Assembly (NCBI GenBank): GCA_015295835.1 | Contig: DVEG01000027.1 | Coordinates: 330,329-394,328 of the forward strand | DNA from: Oscillatoriaceae cyanobacterium M7585_C2015_266 | Lineage (GTDB): Bacteria; Cyanobacteriota; Cyanobacteriia; Cyanobacteriales; Oscillatoriaceae | Reading direction: 5' to 3' | DNA: 64,000 nt | Shown: positions 26,016 to 34,918 of the stretch, one piece after another | Layout: each line of letters starts with the position of its first letter | How positions within the stretch are numbered: position 1 is the stretch's first letter | Program-made: the position numbers and the translations under genes | Notes under the pieces: generated by a model | What the model was told of the DNA's origin: nothing | Databases searched by the model: none | The model's input: only the letters and a program-made list of their open reading frames with translations

Positions 26016-27776
26016 TTAAAATGGAATGTTCCAACCATCCTCTCTATTAACTGAAGAGGAATGGGGAGGAACTTCTTGCTCAATAACATCTTCAGTTGCG
26101 AATTCCCTTGTCAGCTTCATCACTGTACCATTAAAATACTTTACCATTTCCTCAATAGAATTCTCTACTTTATTTGCCTTATCCTCTGATTGTAAAGAGG
26201 GTGTTTTTTCGGTGCTTTTATCGGGCAAGCGCCTCTTTGGCGCAGAATCTCCCAAATATTCAGCAGTCTCCCCTTCCACAAAATCGATTTTGACTTTATA
26301 ACCAACGGTTATGGAAAAAGCTTTCTCAATTTGGGGAGACATGTTTTTTATTAGCTTTTGTATGATCTTGTTTTTAGAATTGATGCTAATAGATGCTTTT
26401 TCGTTGTTAAAAGCTAGCAGGCAGCAGTTTGTTTTAACCATACTGCGAGTTGAATCTAGCTCAATATTTTCAATCAATTTTTGCCAGACGTGATTAAGAT
26501 TATCTTGAACGTCTTCTGTATTGGAATTGGAAATGTCGGCATTTTGGGATTGAGGAATTTGGTGGGAATGTGGAGTTTTCTTTTCTTTTGGTTGACTGGT
26601 TGGTGGGGTTGGTTGTGGTGATGGTTTTGGGGTGGCTTTAGGGTAATGAGAAAGGTACTCGCTTTCTGTAGTTACTGGCTTTGTTAAAACTGATGGTAGC
26701 AATCCCAGTAAAGTAACTTCTAACCACAGGCGCGGTTGTGTGGTGTTTTTTATTTGTATTTCACTTTCGCGCAAATGTTTTTGCCCTGCTAGAATTAAAT
26801 TAGAATCCCAGCGTTTGGCAAATTCGCATAACTGTTGCCAAGTTAGAGAAGTGATGGCTACTAAATCTTGACGACTGGGGGCTGTTTTTGCTATCAATAA
26901 ATCTCGGTAAAAGCTGGCGAGGTTTTGTAAAAGTATGAGTGGTTCTCGCCCCCGGTTGATAATGTTACGTACTTTATCTATTACAGATTCTGGTTTTTCA
27001 GAGTCTATGGCTTCTAAAAGCTCCATTAAATCTTTTTCTGGAACTGCTCCAACTAAATCCCAAACATTTTCTGCTGTGATTTCTTTGTCAAATAGGGATA
27101 GTTGATCAAGTAAACTTTCTGCATCACGTAATCCGCCTTGAGCTATTTGGGCTACTAAAGTTAGGGCTTCGTCAGTAATAGCAATGTTTTCTTTTTTAGC
27201 GATTTTTTGCAAATGATTAAACATTGCTTCTAAAGGAATACGGCGAAAGTCATACCTCTGACAGCGAGAAATAATTGTTGGTAAAACTTTTTGCGGATCG
27301 GTAGTGGCTAATATAAATACTACCTGCGGCGGCGGCTCTTCTAAAGTTTTTAAAAGAGCGTTAAATGCCGCAGTACTGAGCATGTGAACTTCGTCAATTA
27401 TGTATACTTTATAGCGGCACTGAACAGGGGCAAATTGTGACCGTTCGATTAATTCACGAATATTATCAACGCCGGTGTTACTAGCAGCGTCTATTTCTAT
27501 AATATCCAAAGAATTGCCTTTGGCAATGGATTGGCATGTTTCACACTGGCCACAGGGGCGGTCTGTAGGTACACTACTGGCCAGACAGTTAAGGGATTTA
27601 GCAAAAATCCGGGCGCTGGAAGTTTTGCCAGTACCCCTTGGCCCTGTGAACAGGTAGGCGGGTGCGATTTTGTTCTGGCGCAGAGCGTTGCTGAGGGTGG
27701 TAGCGATCGCTTGTTGACCGACTAAATCGGCGAAAGTCTGAGGTCGATATTTGTGGTGTAGGGGTTCGTAAGACAT
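26016..27776 (-). CDS. dnaX: DNA polymerase III subunit gamma/tau
   Basis: Clamp-loader AAA+ subunit. From ATG 27776 ('MSYEPLHHKYRPQTFADLVG') it has 586 residues; an upstream start adds five. Domain I has Walker A 'GPRGTGKTSSARIFAKSLNC', the zinc module 'CGQCETCQS', Walker B 'VYIIDEVHMLS' and sensor 1 'FILATTDPQKVLPTIISRC' (SRC motif). Domains II and III run to about residue 365, followed by a Pro/Gln/Ser-rich linker and a C-terminal domain that probably binds the polymerase. No intein is present, although inteins are common in polymerase III genes of cyanobacteria. Convergent with mgdA and divergent from the TPR gene at 27815. Confidence 0.95.
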   Translation of the reverse strand: MSYEPLHHKYRPQTFADLVGQQAIATTLSNALRQNKIAPAYLFTGPRGTGKTSSARIFAKSLNCLASSVPTDRPCGQCETCQSIAKGNSLDIIEIDAASNTGVDNIRELIERSQFAPVQCRYKVYIIDEVHMLSTAAFNALLKTLEEPPPQVVFILATTDPQKVLPTIISRCQRYDFRRIPLEAMFNHLQKIAKKENIAITDEALTLVAQIAQGGLRDAESLLDQLSLFDKEITAENVWDLVGAVPEKDLMELLEAIDSEKPESVIDKVRNIINRGREPLILLQNLASFYRDLLIAKTAPSRQDLVAITSLTWQQLCEFAKRWDSNLILAGQKHLRESEIQIKNTTQPRLWLEVTLLGLLPSVLTKPVTTESEYLSHYPKATPKPSPQPTPPTSQPKEKKTPHSHQIPQSQNADISNSNTEDVQDNLNHVWQKLIENIELDSTRSMVKTNCCLLAFNNEKASISINSKNKIIQKLIKNMSPQIEKAFSITVGYKVKIDFVEGETAEYLGDSAPKRRLPDKSTEKTPSLQSEDKANKVENSIEEMVKYFNGTVMKLTREFATEDVIEQEVPPHSSSVNREDGWNIPF

Positions 27777-27814
27777 GGATATTAGCGACAAGTGCCTACA
27801 ATCAAAGGTATATA

Positions 27815-28999
27815 ATGCTGAGGGTGCGGGAGATGCTCAAGCAAATTTGGCAAAAGTTGTTTGGTAAGGCTGAAAAATCCGTAGAATCTGAGAGTACACC
27901 AGTAGGGAGCAAGCCGCTACCGCCGCTAGAAGATGCCGATTATTTATTGTTATGGACGCAACTACAAGAGGGGTTGAAACGGGGTTGGGATCGGGAGCGG
28001 GTGTTAAGGTTTTTCGCGGCTCTGGGCGAGCGCGGTAATGATCAGCTGTGGGGGGATTGGTTGCGTCGCTACGGAGAAAGGTTTTTGTCGGTGCCAACGC
28101 CGCATCCGGATTTGGCAAGACAATTGCTGCTGCTGGCGCAGTTTGAATTTGGTTATTTTTCGGCAGTGGCGTCTGAAATTGGACGGCAACTGTTGGAACG
28201 AGAAATTAGTCCGCCAGCACCGTCGCCTCAAGATGCTGATGCTTGGGTAGAGCAGGGAAATCAGCAGTTGGGGGCTGGGGATTTACAGGGGGCGATCGCT
28301 TCTTATGAGCAGGCACTACAACTACAGCCGGAATTGCTGACAGCTTGGGTGAACCGAGGGGCAGCTTTGTTTTATTTGCAGCGTTATGAGGAGGCGATCG
28401 CTTCTTATGAGCAGGCTTTGAAACTTCAGCCTCATAATCCTAATATTTGGTATATCCGAGGTTTAGCGTTTTCCGCCCTGGCACGATACGAAGACGAAAT
28501 CGATTCTTACGAAAAAGCTCTGCAAGCCAATTCTAATTTTCCGGCTGCCTGGCACAGTTTAGGGGTAGCGCTGACACGACTGAACCGCTATGAAGAGGCG
28601 CTTAGATGTTACCAGCAAGCACTGCAACAACAGCCGGATTTTCCGATGGCTTGGCACAATCAAGCCAGTGTTCTCACTAATCTAGGGCGCTACGAGGAAG
28701 CTCTTGCTAGCTATGATCGCGCTTTGGAAATGGAGCCGATGGATGTTGATTGCTGGGTGAATCGAGGAATTGTTTTGGGGAATATGCGGCGCTTTGAAGA
28801 GGCGATCGCTTCTTTTGATCGAGCTTTGCAAATCCAACACGATAACTATAAAGCTTGGTTGAATCGTGGTATTGCTTTGCACAGCTTGCAACGCTACGAG
28901 GAGGCTCGCTGCTGCTTTGATGAAGCCCTCAGAATTAAACCTGATGATCCCGATACTCTTCAACGTCGACAAGCTGCTATTGAACAGATGTCAGCCTAA
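27815..28999 (+). CDS. TPR repeat protein
   Basis: 394 residues; a second ATG at codon 7 is an equally good start. The first 145 residues are a helical region unlike TPRs ('WTQLQEGLKRGWDRERVLRF', 'GDWLRRYGERFLSVPTPHPD'). From about residue 147 to the end run seven or more 34-residue TPR units ('GDLQGAIASYEQALQLQPEL', 'QRYEEAIASYEQALKLQPHN', 'NRYEEALRCYQQALQQQPDF'), spaced exactly 34 apart. Several units carry the DNA octamer GCGATCGC at the same place ('EEAIAS'), a case of HIP1 inside coding repeats. Binding partner unknown; no signal peptide, so probably cytoplasmic. It shares a 38-bp divergent upstream region with dnaX. Confidence 0.88.
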   Translation: MLRVREMLKQIWQKLFGKAEKSVESESTPVGSKPLPPLEDADYLLLWTQLQEGLKRGWDRERVLRFFAALGERGNDQLWGDWLRRYGERFLSVPTPHPDLARQLLLLAQFEFGYFSAVASEIGRQLLEREISPPAPSPQDADAWVEQGNQQLGAGDLQGAIASYEQALQLQPELLTAWVNRGAALFYLQRYEEAIASYEQALKLQPHNPNIWYIRGLAFSALARYEDEIDSYEKALQANSNFPAAWHSLGVALTRLNRYEEALRCYQQALQQQPDFPMAWHNQASVLTNLGRYEEALASYDRALEMEPMDVDCWVNRGIVLGNMRRFEEAIASFDRALQIQHDNYKAWLNRGIALHSLQRYEEARCCFDEALRIKPDDPDTLQRRQAAIEQMSA

Positions 29000-29006
29000 T
29001 AGATTA

Positions 29007-29023
29007 AGGCCACTTAATGGCCT
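29007..29023 (+). terminator. Short hairpin after the TPR gene
   Basis: AGGCCA, loop CTTAA, TGGCCT, 7 bases past the stop, followed by GGCATTTTAG. The U-tract is poor, so this is a weak candidate terminator. Confidence 0.45.
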
Positions 29024-29397
29024 GGCATTTTAGTTAAATTTAATCTTTTCTAATTTTTATTAAAAATTAATTTTTTTTATCAAAAAAAATCTTTTTGAGA
29101 TTTGATTTTTGTCGAATAAAAAGATGCAATTAAAACGCAAATAAACCGCTCACTTCAAAACTGAGGTACTTGTCGGTGACATAGCTCACAGCCGCAAGAC
29201 AGCCTAAAGCTAAGATAAAGTTGAAACCCACAAGGGTTATCAAAAATAGTTTGTAATTTCTGGCACGTGCCGCAAAAAGCAAATATCAAGCTTTCAGGAA
29301 AGTGGCACTTTCTCCCGCCCCACTTTCCCCCCGTGTAAGAAGCGCTGCGATTCCCATGCGGAGAGCTGCGCTAAGGGGAATTCAGCGGGTTTTTGAG
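29024..29397. other. AT-rich intergenic region
   Basis: About 370 bp before the TerB/nitrogenase-like gene. The 29040-29130 part is nearly all A/T. The frame of the next gene is open back to 29302, but those residues are Pro/Arg-rich and are not counted as coding. No RNA gene or repeat was recognised. Confidence 0.35.
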
Positions 29398-30093
29398 ATG
29401 ACTGCTGTTTTAGAAACTACCCTGACACCTGAACAGATTTCTGTTTGGCTGCGGGGGCTCTTCGCTATCGCTTGGGCAGATGGCCACTTCGATCCCGAAG
29501 AACAGGAGACAATTGCAGAGCTAACTCAGCAAGAATTGGCGCCCAAAATCGATTTAGGACCTCTAGAACCCATCACTCCTGAAGAATTGGCTGCTGTTTT
29601 GGGAAAAGATCCCAGGATTGCTGAAAATTTCTTGAGAACCGCCGTAATGGTGGCTTTGGCAGATGGGGTCTATTCTACCAGCGAAGATGAAAAATTGCAT
29701 CAGTTTTGTCAGGCGCTCGGACAAAAAGTAGAGGCGCTGGAAGCACTGCGCCACACTCTTTATAATAGTCACAATAACAATCACACTTGCGAGCAGAAGG
29801 CATCTGTTATTCCCCCTGCCTTCGCTAAACACCATTTAGATTTGCTGGCGCCGATTAAACATTGGTTGGATGGGTTGGAAATTCATGATCCCAGGTTGGC
29901 GCGATTTTTGTGTAAAATGATTCCGTCTCAATGTCCTTTCGAGCGGGATATTATATTATTTGGTCGCAAAGTGGTTCACATCCCCCCTTTGTGTAAACTA
30001 AATCCACTTTACGAGCAGTTAGTAGGTTTACGCTTCCGCGCTCTATCCTATTTGGCGGATAAGTGCGGGGAAGATGTTACGCCTTATTGTTAG
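29398..30093 (+). CDS. TerB-like domain fused to a Mo-dependent nitrogenase-like C-terminal domain
   Basis: From ATG 29398 ('MTAVLETTLTPEQISVWLRG') the protein has 231 residues; 32 upstream codons are in frame but unlikely. Residues 1-120 are a TerB-like helical domain with two acidic 'ADG' loops ('FAIAWADGHFDPEEQETIAE' and 'MVALADGVYSTSEDEKLHQF') that may bind metal. Residues about 135-231 match the family called 'Mo-dependent nitrogenase' in cyanobacteria ('LLAPIKHWLDGLEIHDPRLA', 'FLCKMIPSQCPFERDI', 'IPPLCKLNPLYEQLVGLRFR'). That family name comes from distant similarity; nothing else here indicates nitrogen fixation and the function is unknown. obgE follows 110 bp downstream. Confidence 0.75.
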   Translation: MTAVLETTLTPEQISVWLRGLFAIAWADGHFDPEEQETIAELTQQELAPKIDLGPLEPITPEELAAVLGKDPRIAENFLRTAVMVALADGVYSTSEDEKLHQFCQALGQKVEALEALRHTLYNSHNNNHTCEQKASVIPPAFAKHHLDLLAPIKHWLDGLEIHDPRLARFLCKMIPSQCPFERDIILFGRKVVHIPPLCKLNPLYEQLVGLRFRALSYLADKCGEDVTPYC

Positions 30094-30203
30094 GGCATAG
30101 AGGCATAGGCTAATGGCTTGGAATATAAGGCATTATTAATGAAATCAATGCCTAGTTTCTAGCCATTGCCTAGTTTACAGTTGCCTGTTACTAATAACAT
30201 AAG

Positions 30204-31238
30204 ATGCAATTTATCGATCGCGTAGAAATAGAGGTTGAAGCGGGCAAGGGTGGCGACGGGCTAGTTGCCTTTCGTCGGGAAAAGTATGTGCCTGCAGGAG
30301 GTCCTTCTGGTGGTAATGGCGGTAAGGGAGGATCGGTTTTTTTGGTGGCGGTAGAAAATTTACAAACGCTGTTGGATTTTACTTATAATCACCGCTTTAA
30401 GGCAGAGGATGGCCAAAGAGGCGGGCCAAACAATCGTACGGGGGCAAATGGGCGCGATCGCTTTATTAAAGTGCCTGTGGGCACGGTTGTCTATGATGCC
30501 GATACTGATGAAATCTTAGGAGATCTCGTAGAAGTAGGTCAAACTCTTTGCGTTGCTAAGGGGGGCAAGGGGGGTTTGGGAAATCAACACTTTCTCAGTA
30601 ATCGTAACCGCGCTCCGGAATATGCTTTGCCTGGTTTGCCGGGAGAAACCCGACGTCTACGCTTAGAATTAAAATTACTCGCCGAGGTGGGCATTATCGG
30701 TTTGCCCAATGCTGGTAAATCTACTCTGATTTCGGCGCTTTCTGCTGCTCGCCCTAAAATCGCTGATTACCCTTTCACTACTTTAGTACCTAACTTAGGG
30801 GTAGTACGTAAGCAAACTGGCGACGGTACTGTATTTGCAGACATTCCCGGACTAATTGCTGGTGCTCACTTAGGTGCAGGATTAGGACATGAATTCTTGC
30901 GTCACATTGAGCGTACGAAATTGTTACTACATTTAATCGATGTAACGAGTGAGCAGCCCCTAGAGGCATACCGAATTATTCAGGAGGAATTGCAAGCTTA
31001 TGGGCGGGGGTTGGCAGAGCGCCCTCAAATTTTAGCGTTGAATAAAATAGATGCGGTGGATACAGAGAGGGAAGATATACAGGCGCTGAGGGAAGAATTG
31101 CGTCGCATATCTGGTGTGTCAGTGTTTCTGATTTCGGCGGTAGCGCGAATTGGATTAGATGAATTGCTGCGAGAAGTTTGGCGAATGCTTGATGAGATGG
31201 CTGCCTGCCGAGGCGAAACGGCAGGGATTAGTCGGTGA
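30204..31238 (+). CDS. obgE: GTPase Obg
   Basis: Essential ribosome-assembly GTPase, 344 residues. The N-terminal Obg domain (1-158) has the glycine-rich arms '[20 protein letters not shown]' and '[12 protein letters not shown]'. The G domain (about 160-330) has G1 '[12 protein letters not shown]', G2 '[11 protein letters not shown]', G3 '[20 protein letters not shown]', G4 'LNKIDAVD' and G5 '[12 protein letters not shown]'. It lacks the extra C-terminal OCT domain of some homologs, which is normal for cyanobacteria. It is 110 bp downstream of the TerB-like gene and convergent with the serine hydrolase gene (6 bp between stops). Confidence 0.96.
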   Translation: MQFIDRVEIEVEAGKGGDGLVAFRREKYVPAGGPSGGNGGKGGSVFLVAVENLQTLLDFTYNHRFKAEDGQRGGPNNRTGANGRDRFIKVPVGTVVYDADTDEILGDLVEVGQTLCVAKGGKGGLGNQHFLSNRNRAPEYALPGLPGETRRLRLELKLLAEVGIIGLPNAGKSTLISALSAARPKIADYPFTTLVPNLGVVRKQTGDGTVFADIPGLIAGAHLGAGLGHEFLRHIERTKLLLHLIDVTSEQPLEAYRIIQEELQAYGRGLAERPQILALNKIDAVDTEREDIQALREELRRISGVSVFLISAVARIGLDELLREVWRMLDEMAACRGETAGISR

Positions 31239-31244
31239 ATGGGT

Positions 31245-32699
31245 TCAGTTGCTGGCTTGACTGAAGAATTGATAAGCTTTTTGAGAAAATTGGCGAATTA
31301 ATTCTTCTGCGCGGGCGTCGTTGTGGGGGCGTTTGACTATTGCTGCTGCTAAATAGCGTTTGCCGTTTGGTAAGTCGATGATGCCGACATCAGCAATTGA
31401 TGTACCTATATCACCTGTTTTGTGAGCGATTGTTGCGCTTTTGTCTATTCCCTGGGGTAGTAAAGATTTATTAACTGTACGGCGCATAATCTCGAAAATG
31501 CGATCGCGACTACGCAAGGAAATTAATTTGCCTTGATGTATTTGGGCTAACAAATTCCCCATATCTCTGACAGAGGTAGTATTTGTTCCTTCTAAATCAG
31601 GTAACAAATTGCGGATTGCAGTTTTATTTAATCCCCAAGATTTAAACCTCTGATTAAGTATTGTTGCACCCCCTAGACGCTTAATCAACATATTAGTTGC
31701 TGTATTATCACTATTCGTAATCATTAGCGTAGCTACTTCGATCGCTGAGTACAATTTTCCTGGCGGTTGATATTGCATTTCGCCTGAGCCTTGAGCGATA
31801 TCTTCTGCCTCCATTTTCAACATTTCATCGAGACGGATTTTGCCTGCATCTACATCTTGAAAAAATGCAATCAGTATGGGCACTTTAATCGTGCTGGCAG
31901 CAGCAAGGCTCAAATTACTATTCAATTCAGTATAAGCACCTGTATCGACATCGACGAATATTGCTGCCGCTGTTAAATCAGAATGCTGAGCTGCCAATTC
32001 TTGCAATTGTTTTTTTAGCGGCTCGATTTCTGATGTCATCTGTAAATTTTGCTGGGCGAAACTATTACTAGTCTTTTGTAGCTCGGTGGCTTCTAATTGA
32101 GAATTTTTTTTTGGCATTCGGCTGGCTGGATCGAAAATTGATAGCAGGGTGCCAGCAATTACGCCGATTCCTACTCCCAGTATTAATATTCTAGCACCGT
32201 AAATTAGCGGGGAGATAGCTTTTTTCTGCTGTTTTGCTCTTCTAATTCGCTGCTGGCGCGTTGATGATGGCACGTTAAGATTATTAACAATATTGCCGCG
32301 ATCGCTCTGTGGATTGCGCTCAAAAGCACTTTGTTTGCGCCCACGCTCTCTGTAACGTTGCCACTCTAAAATTTTATAAGTTTCTACCGCTGTTTGCCTG
32401 GGTAAGGGCAGCCCGTTTACCATTCTGTTGATTGGGGTTTCTGCTGATAAACGCTGTCTAGATTGCAGCGGCAAAATCGGCTCTTGTGCAATTTTTTTAT
32501 TAAATTGCTGCTTTTGTTGTGGCTGTTGTGTATTTGGCTTTGTCTGACGTCTTTGTCGAGGTGGTTGTCTTTCGGAGGCATTGCGCGCTCTTGAAGCTCC
32601 TCTTTCAGAGGGTTGCTCTTTTTTTGGCATTCCCTCTGTTGACGTTTGTGTTGATGGTACTACTGATAAAATTGAACGGATGGGAGTTCTTTGAGCCAC
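31245..32699 (-). CDS. Membrane-anchored class A beta-lactamase-fold serine hydrolase
   Basis: 484 residues. The first 170 are low complexity, rich in Arg, Gln, Ser and Pro, and strongly basic; one membrane helix follows ('ARILILGVGIGVIAGTLLSI', about 176-195). The C-terminal 250 residues are a class A serine hydrolase: 'AASTIKVPILIAFF' with the SxxK nucleophile, 'MITNSDNTATNMLI' with SDN, 'DLEGTNTTSVRDMGNLLAQI' and 'IAHKTGDIGTSIADVGIIDL' with KTG. The enzyme part should face the periplasm and may act on peptidoglycan-type substrates or beta-lactams; cyanobacteria carry many such housekeeping members. The long basic tail may bind nucleic acid or the cell envelope, but this is guesswork. Confidence 0.87.
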   Translation of the reverse strand: MAQRTPIRSILSVVPSTQTSTEGMPKKEQPSERGASRARNASERQPPRQRRQTKPNTQQPQQKQQFNKKIAQEPILPLQSRQRLSAETPINRMVNGLPLPRQTAVETYKILEWQRYRERGRKQSAFERNPQSDRGNIVNNLNVPSSTRQQRIRRAKQQKKAISPLIYGARILILGVGIGVIAGTLLSIFDPASRMPKKNSQLEATELQKTSNSFAQQNLQMTSEIEPLKKQLQELAAQHSDLTAAAIFVDVDTGAYTELNSNLSLAAASTIKVPILIAFFQDVDAGKIRLDEMLKMEAEDIAQGSGEMQYQPPGKLYSAIEVATLMITNSDNTATNMLIKRLGGATILNQRFKSWGLNKTAIRNLLPDLEGTNTTSVRDMGNLLAQIHQGKLISLRSRDRIFEIMRRTVNKSLLPQGIDKSATIAHKTGDIGTSIADVGIIDLPNGKRYLAAAIVKRPHNDARAEELIRQFSQKAYQFFSQASN

Positions 32700-32782
32700 A
32701 CCAGACTCCTTTACACCACATTAATTGTTTTTTAATTTTATATTTCAGCGGTTGTGTAAAAATGACAAAGCAATCAGTATAA

Positions 32783-33604
32783 TCAATCACTTGTGCCCTG
32801 TTTAGAAATATCTGGCGACGCTTTTAATATATCATTAACTTTTTGGTGTTCAGAGGCTAACCATTCTATTTGAGAGAGAATCCCTTGCAACATGGCTACC
32901 TCAGAGGTAGAAAGCTGTGCGCGGTTGAATATTCTCCGGAATTTTTCCATCCGCGAGGCGACGGTGTGAGGATAGAGGTAGCCAATTTGTAGTAAAACAT
33001 CCTGCAAATGCTGATAATACCTTTCTAAGGCTTCTATTGAAGCTGCAGGTAGGGGGGGAGGGGGAAAGGCGGATTTTTCTGCGGTTGTTTGAGAGTGTTG
33101 CAGGTTGTCGGGGGAGTAGGCACCTATGGCTGCCTGATACAGTTCGTAAAAACAAATAGCGGCAGCTTGTGCTAGATTCAAAGAACAATAGGCGCTGCTG
33201 GCGGGAATACGGATAAACCGCTGTGCATAATTTAATTCTTCTTTATTCAACCCTCGAGCTTCGGGACCAAAAATTAGGGCTGAGGGGGCTTCTAATAACC
33301 AAGGTAAGGCGGTACGGGGATGTTCGATTTGGAAGTTTTTTGAGCAAGCGCGCCCCGTTGTAGCGATCGCTCTCTGACAGTTTTGTAAGGCTTGCGGCAA
33401 GGTATCCACCGTAAGAGCTGTTTCCAAAATATCTACCGCATGTACCGCCATCTTCCGGGCATCTTCCCCCAGGGGATCACACTGAGGGTTTACTAGAATC
33501 AACTGCCGCAACTCCATATTTTTCATCACTCGCGCTACTGCTCCCACGTTTAAAGCACCAGCAGGCTCTACTAAAACAACCCGTACATTATCACCTAAAC
33601 TCAT
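32783..33604 (-). CDS. TrmH/TrmJ-family tRNA or rRNA 2'-O-methyltransferase
   Basis: SPOUT-class RNA methyltransferase. From ATG 33604 ('MSLGDNVRVVLVEPAGALNV') it has 273 residues; the frame is open 61 codons further but that part is unlike the family. Motif 1 is 'VLVEPAGALNVGAVARVMKN', motif 2 'ALIFGPEARGLNKEELNYAQ' and motif 3 'IPASSAYCSLNLAQAAAICF', forming the SAM-binding trefoil knot. The C-terminal extension matches the TrmJ group, which methylates position 32 of tRNA in E. coli. The exact target here is open. It is divergent from the DUF2256 gene. Confidence 0.92.
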   Translation of the reverse strand: MSLGDNVRVVLVEPAGALNVGAVARVMKNMELRQLILVNPQCDPLGEDARKMAVHAVDILETALTVDTLPQALQNCQRAIATTGRACSKNFQIEHPRTALPWLLEAPSALIFGPEARGLNKEELNYAQRFIRIPASSAYCSLNLAQAAAICFYELYQAAIGAYSPDNLQHSQTTAEKSAFPPPPLPAASIEALERYYQHLQDVLLQIGYLYPHTVASRMEKFRRIFNRAQLSTSEVAMLQGILSQIEWLASEHQKVNDILKASPDISKQGTSD

Positions 33605-33688
33605 CCTAAAAACATCACAAGCAGTTTTTGTAAAATCGCATCTAAATAGTAATAGGGATTGAAATAAACTAACACAAACTCCTAGTCT

Positions 33689-33850
33689 ATGGCACGCCAG
33701 CGAGCCAAATCGGATTTTCCTGTTAAAATTTGTCCTGTTTGTCAGCGCCCATTTGCTTGGCGCAAAAAATGGCAAGATTGTTGGCATGAGGTGAAATATT
33801 GCTCGGAGCGTTGTCGTAGGCGCAAGTCTCAGGCTAAATCTCAGGATTGA
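33689..33850 (+). CDS. DUF2256 zinc-ribbon-like small protein
   Basis: 53 residues, missed by length filters. The sequence 'KICPVCQRPFAWRKKWQDCW' followed by 'HEVKYCSERCRRRKSQ' is the DUF2256 pattern: two CxxC-like pairs (CPVC and CSERC) likely to bind zinc, with a basic tail. Members are found in many bacteria, often near cryptochrome or other genes; function unknown. The stop codon overlaps the TTG that opens the next frame, and the two genes probably share a transcript. Confidence 0.88.
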   Translation: MARQRAKSDFPVKICPVCQRPFAWRKKWQDCWHEVKYCSERCRRRKSQAKSQD

Positions 33851-34848
33851 GAAATGTAGCGCCGCTCAGAGATAGATTATCAGTTGTGTTTGAAAATCAA
33901 GAGGCAGCACAAGTGCAACCAAAGTTAATTATTCACGGAGGGGCGGGTAGTTCCCTGAAAGGAAAGGGAGGCGCTGAAAAAGTTCGCCATTCTCTATACA
34001 AGGTATTAGAAGATGTATATGCTTTTTTGCTCACAGGTGCTAGTGCAAAGGAAGCTGTTGTGCGGGGCTGTCGATTGTTGGAAGATGATCCCTGTTTTAA
34101 TGCTGGAACCGGTTCGGTTTTGCAATCTGATGGGCAAATCCGTATGAGTGCGTCGCTTATGGATGGGCAAAGGCGGCGTTTTAGTGGCACTATTAATGTA
34201 TCGCGGGTGCGAAATCCGATTGATTTGGCGTTGTTTTTGCAAGATTCCAGCGATCGCGTTTTATCAGATTATGGCTCAGCAGAATTACTCAGGGAGCTAC
34301 AAATCCCCATCTATGATCCCCTCACAGACATTCGTTTGCAAGAATGGATTCAAGAGCGCAAGCAAAACTTTGTTAAAGAAATGGCAGGTGTTGTTGCTGA
34401 AAAAGAACTTTTGACAGAACCCGGATACGGAACTATTGGCGTTGTTGCACTAGACGCGCATGGATATATTGCAGCTGGTACTTCTACTGGCGGCAAGGGA
34501 TTTGAGCGCATTGGGCGTGTCAGTGACTCTGCTATGCCAGCAGGAAATTATGCTACTACTGAAGCTGGTGTAAGTTGCACCGGAATTGGGGAAGATATAA
34601 TTGATGAGTGTCTGGCAGCGCGAATTGTGGTGCGAGTAACGGATGGTATGTCTCTGCAAGCTGCTTTTGAACGCTCTTTTGCAGAAGCTGAGCAGCATCA
34701 GCGAGATTTGGGCGCTATCGGCATTGATGCTACAGGAGCAATGGCTTGGGGCAAAACTAGCCAAGTTATCCTCGCTGCCTATCACACAGGTGAGAAAATT
34801 GGCGATACTTTAGATGCAGGTCCTGGGACTATAGTGAAAATTGTGTAG
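33847..34848 (+). CDS. Isoaspartyl peptidase / L-asparaginase (Ntn hydrolase)
   Basis: Plant-type asparaginase/beta-aspartyl peptidase that removes isoaspartyl residues or hydrolyses asparagine after self-cleavage. 'PKLIIHGGAGSS' and 'CRLLEDDPCFNAGTGSVLQ' mark the alpha subunit. 'GYGTIGVVALDAHGYIAAGT' holds the autocleavage site, with Thr196 as the new N-terminal nucleophile, and 'STGGKGFERIGRVSDSAMPA' binds substrate. The longest frame begins with a TTG overlapping the DUF2256 stop; a GTG at 33886 is also possible and would remove 13 residues that are not family-like. The 333-residue length fits either choice. Confidence 0.92.
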   Translation: MRNVAPLRDRLSVVFENQEAAQVQPKLIIHGGAGSSLKGKGGAEKVRHSLYKVLEDVYAFLLTGASAKEAVVRGCRLLEDDPCFNAGTGSVLQSDGQIRMSASLMDGQRRRFSGTINVSRVRNPIDLALFLQDSSDRVLSDYGSAELLRELQIPIYDPLTDIRLQEWIQERKQNFVKEMAGVVAEKELLTEPGYGTIGVVALDAHGYIAAGTSTGGKGFERIGRVSDSAMPAGNYATTEAGVSCTGIGEDIIDECLAARIVVRVTDGMSLQAAFERSFAEAEQHQRDLGAIGIDATGAMAWGKTSQVILAAYHTGEKIGDTLDAGPGTIVKIV

Positions 34849-34918
34849 CTTGTAACAGGGTGGGAAAATCATATTTCCTGCCCCTTATTTTTTCAACCGA
34901 GATTCGAAATTCAGATAT

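Noticed and set aside
29398..30093. Evidence for nitrogen fixation from the 'Mo-dependent nitrogenase' domain
   Set aside because: The domain name rests on distant similarity and no nif gene is present here.
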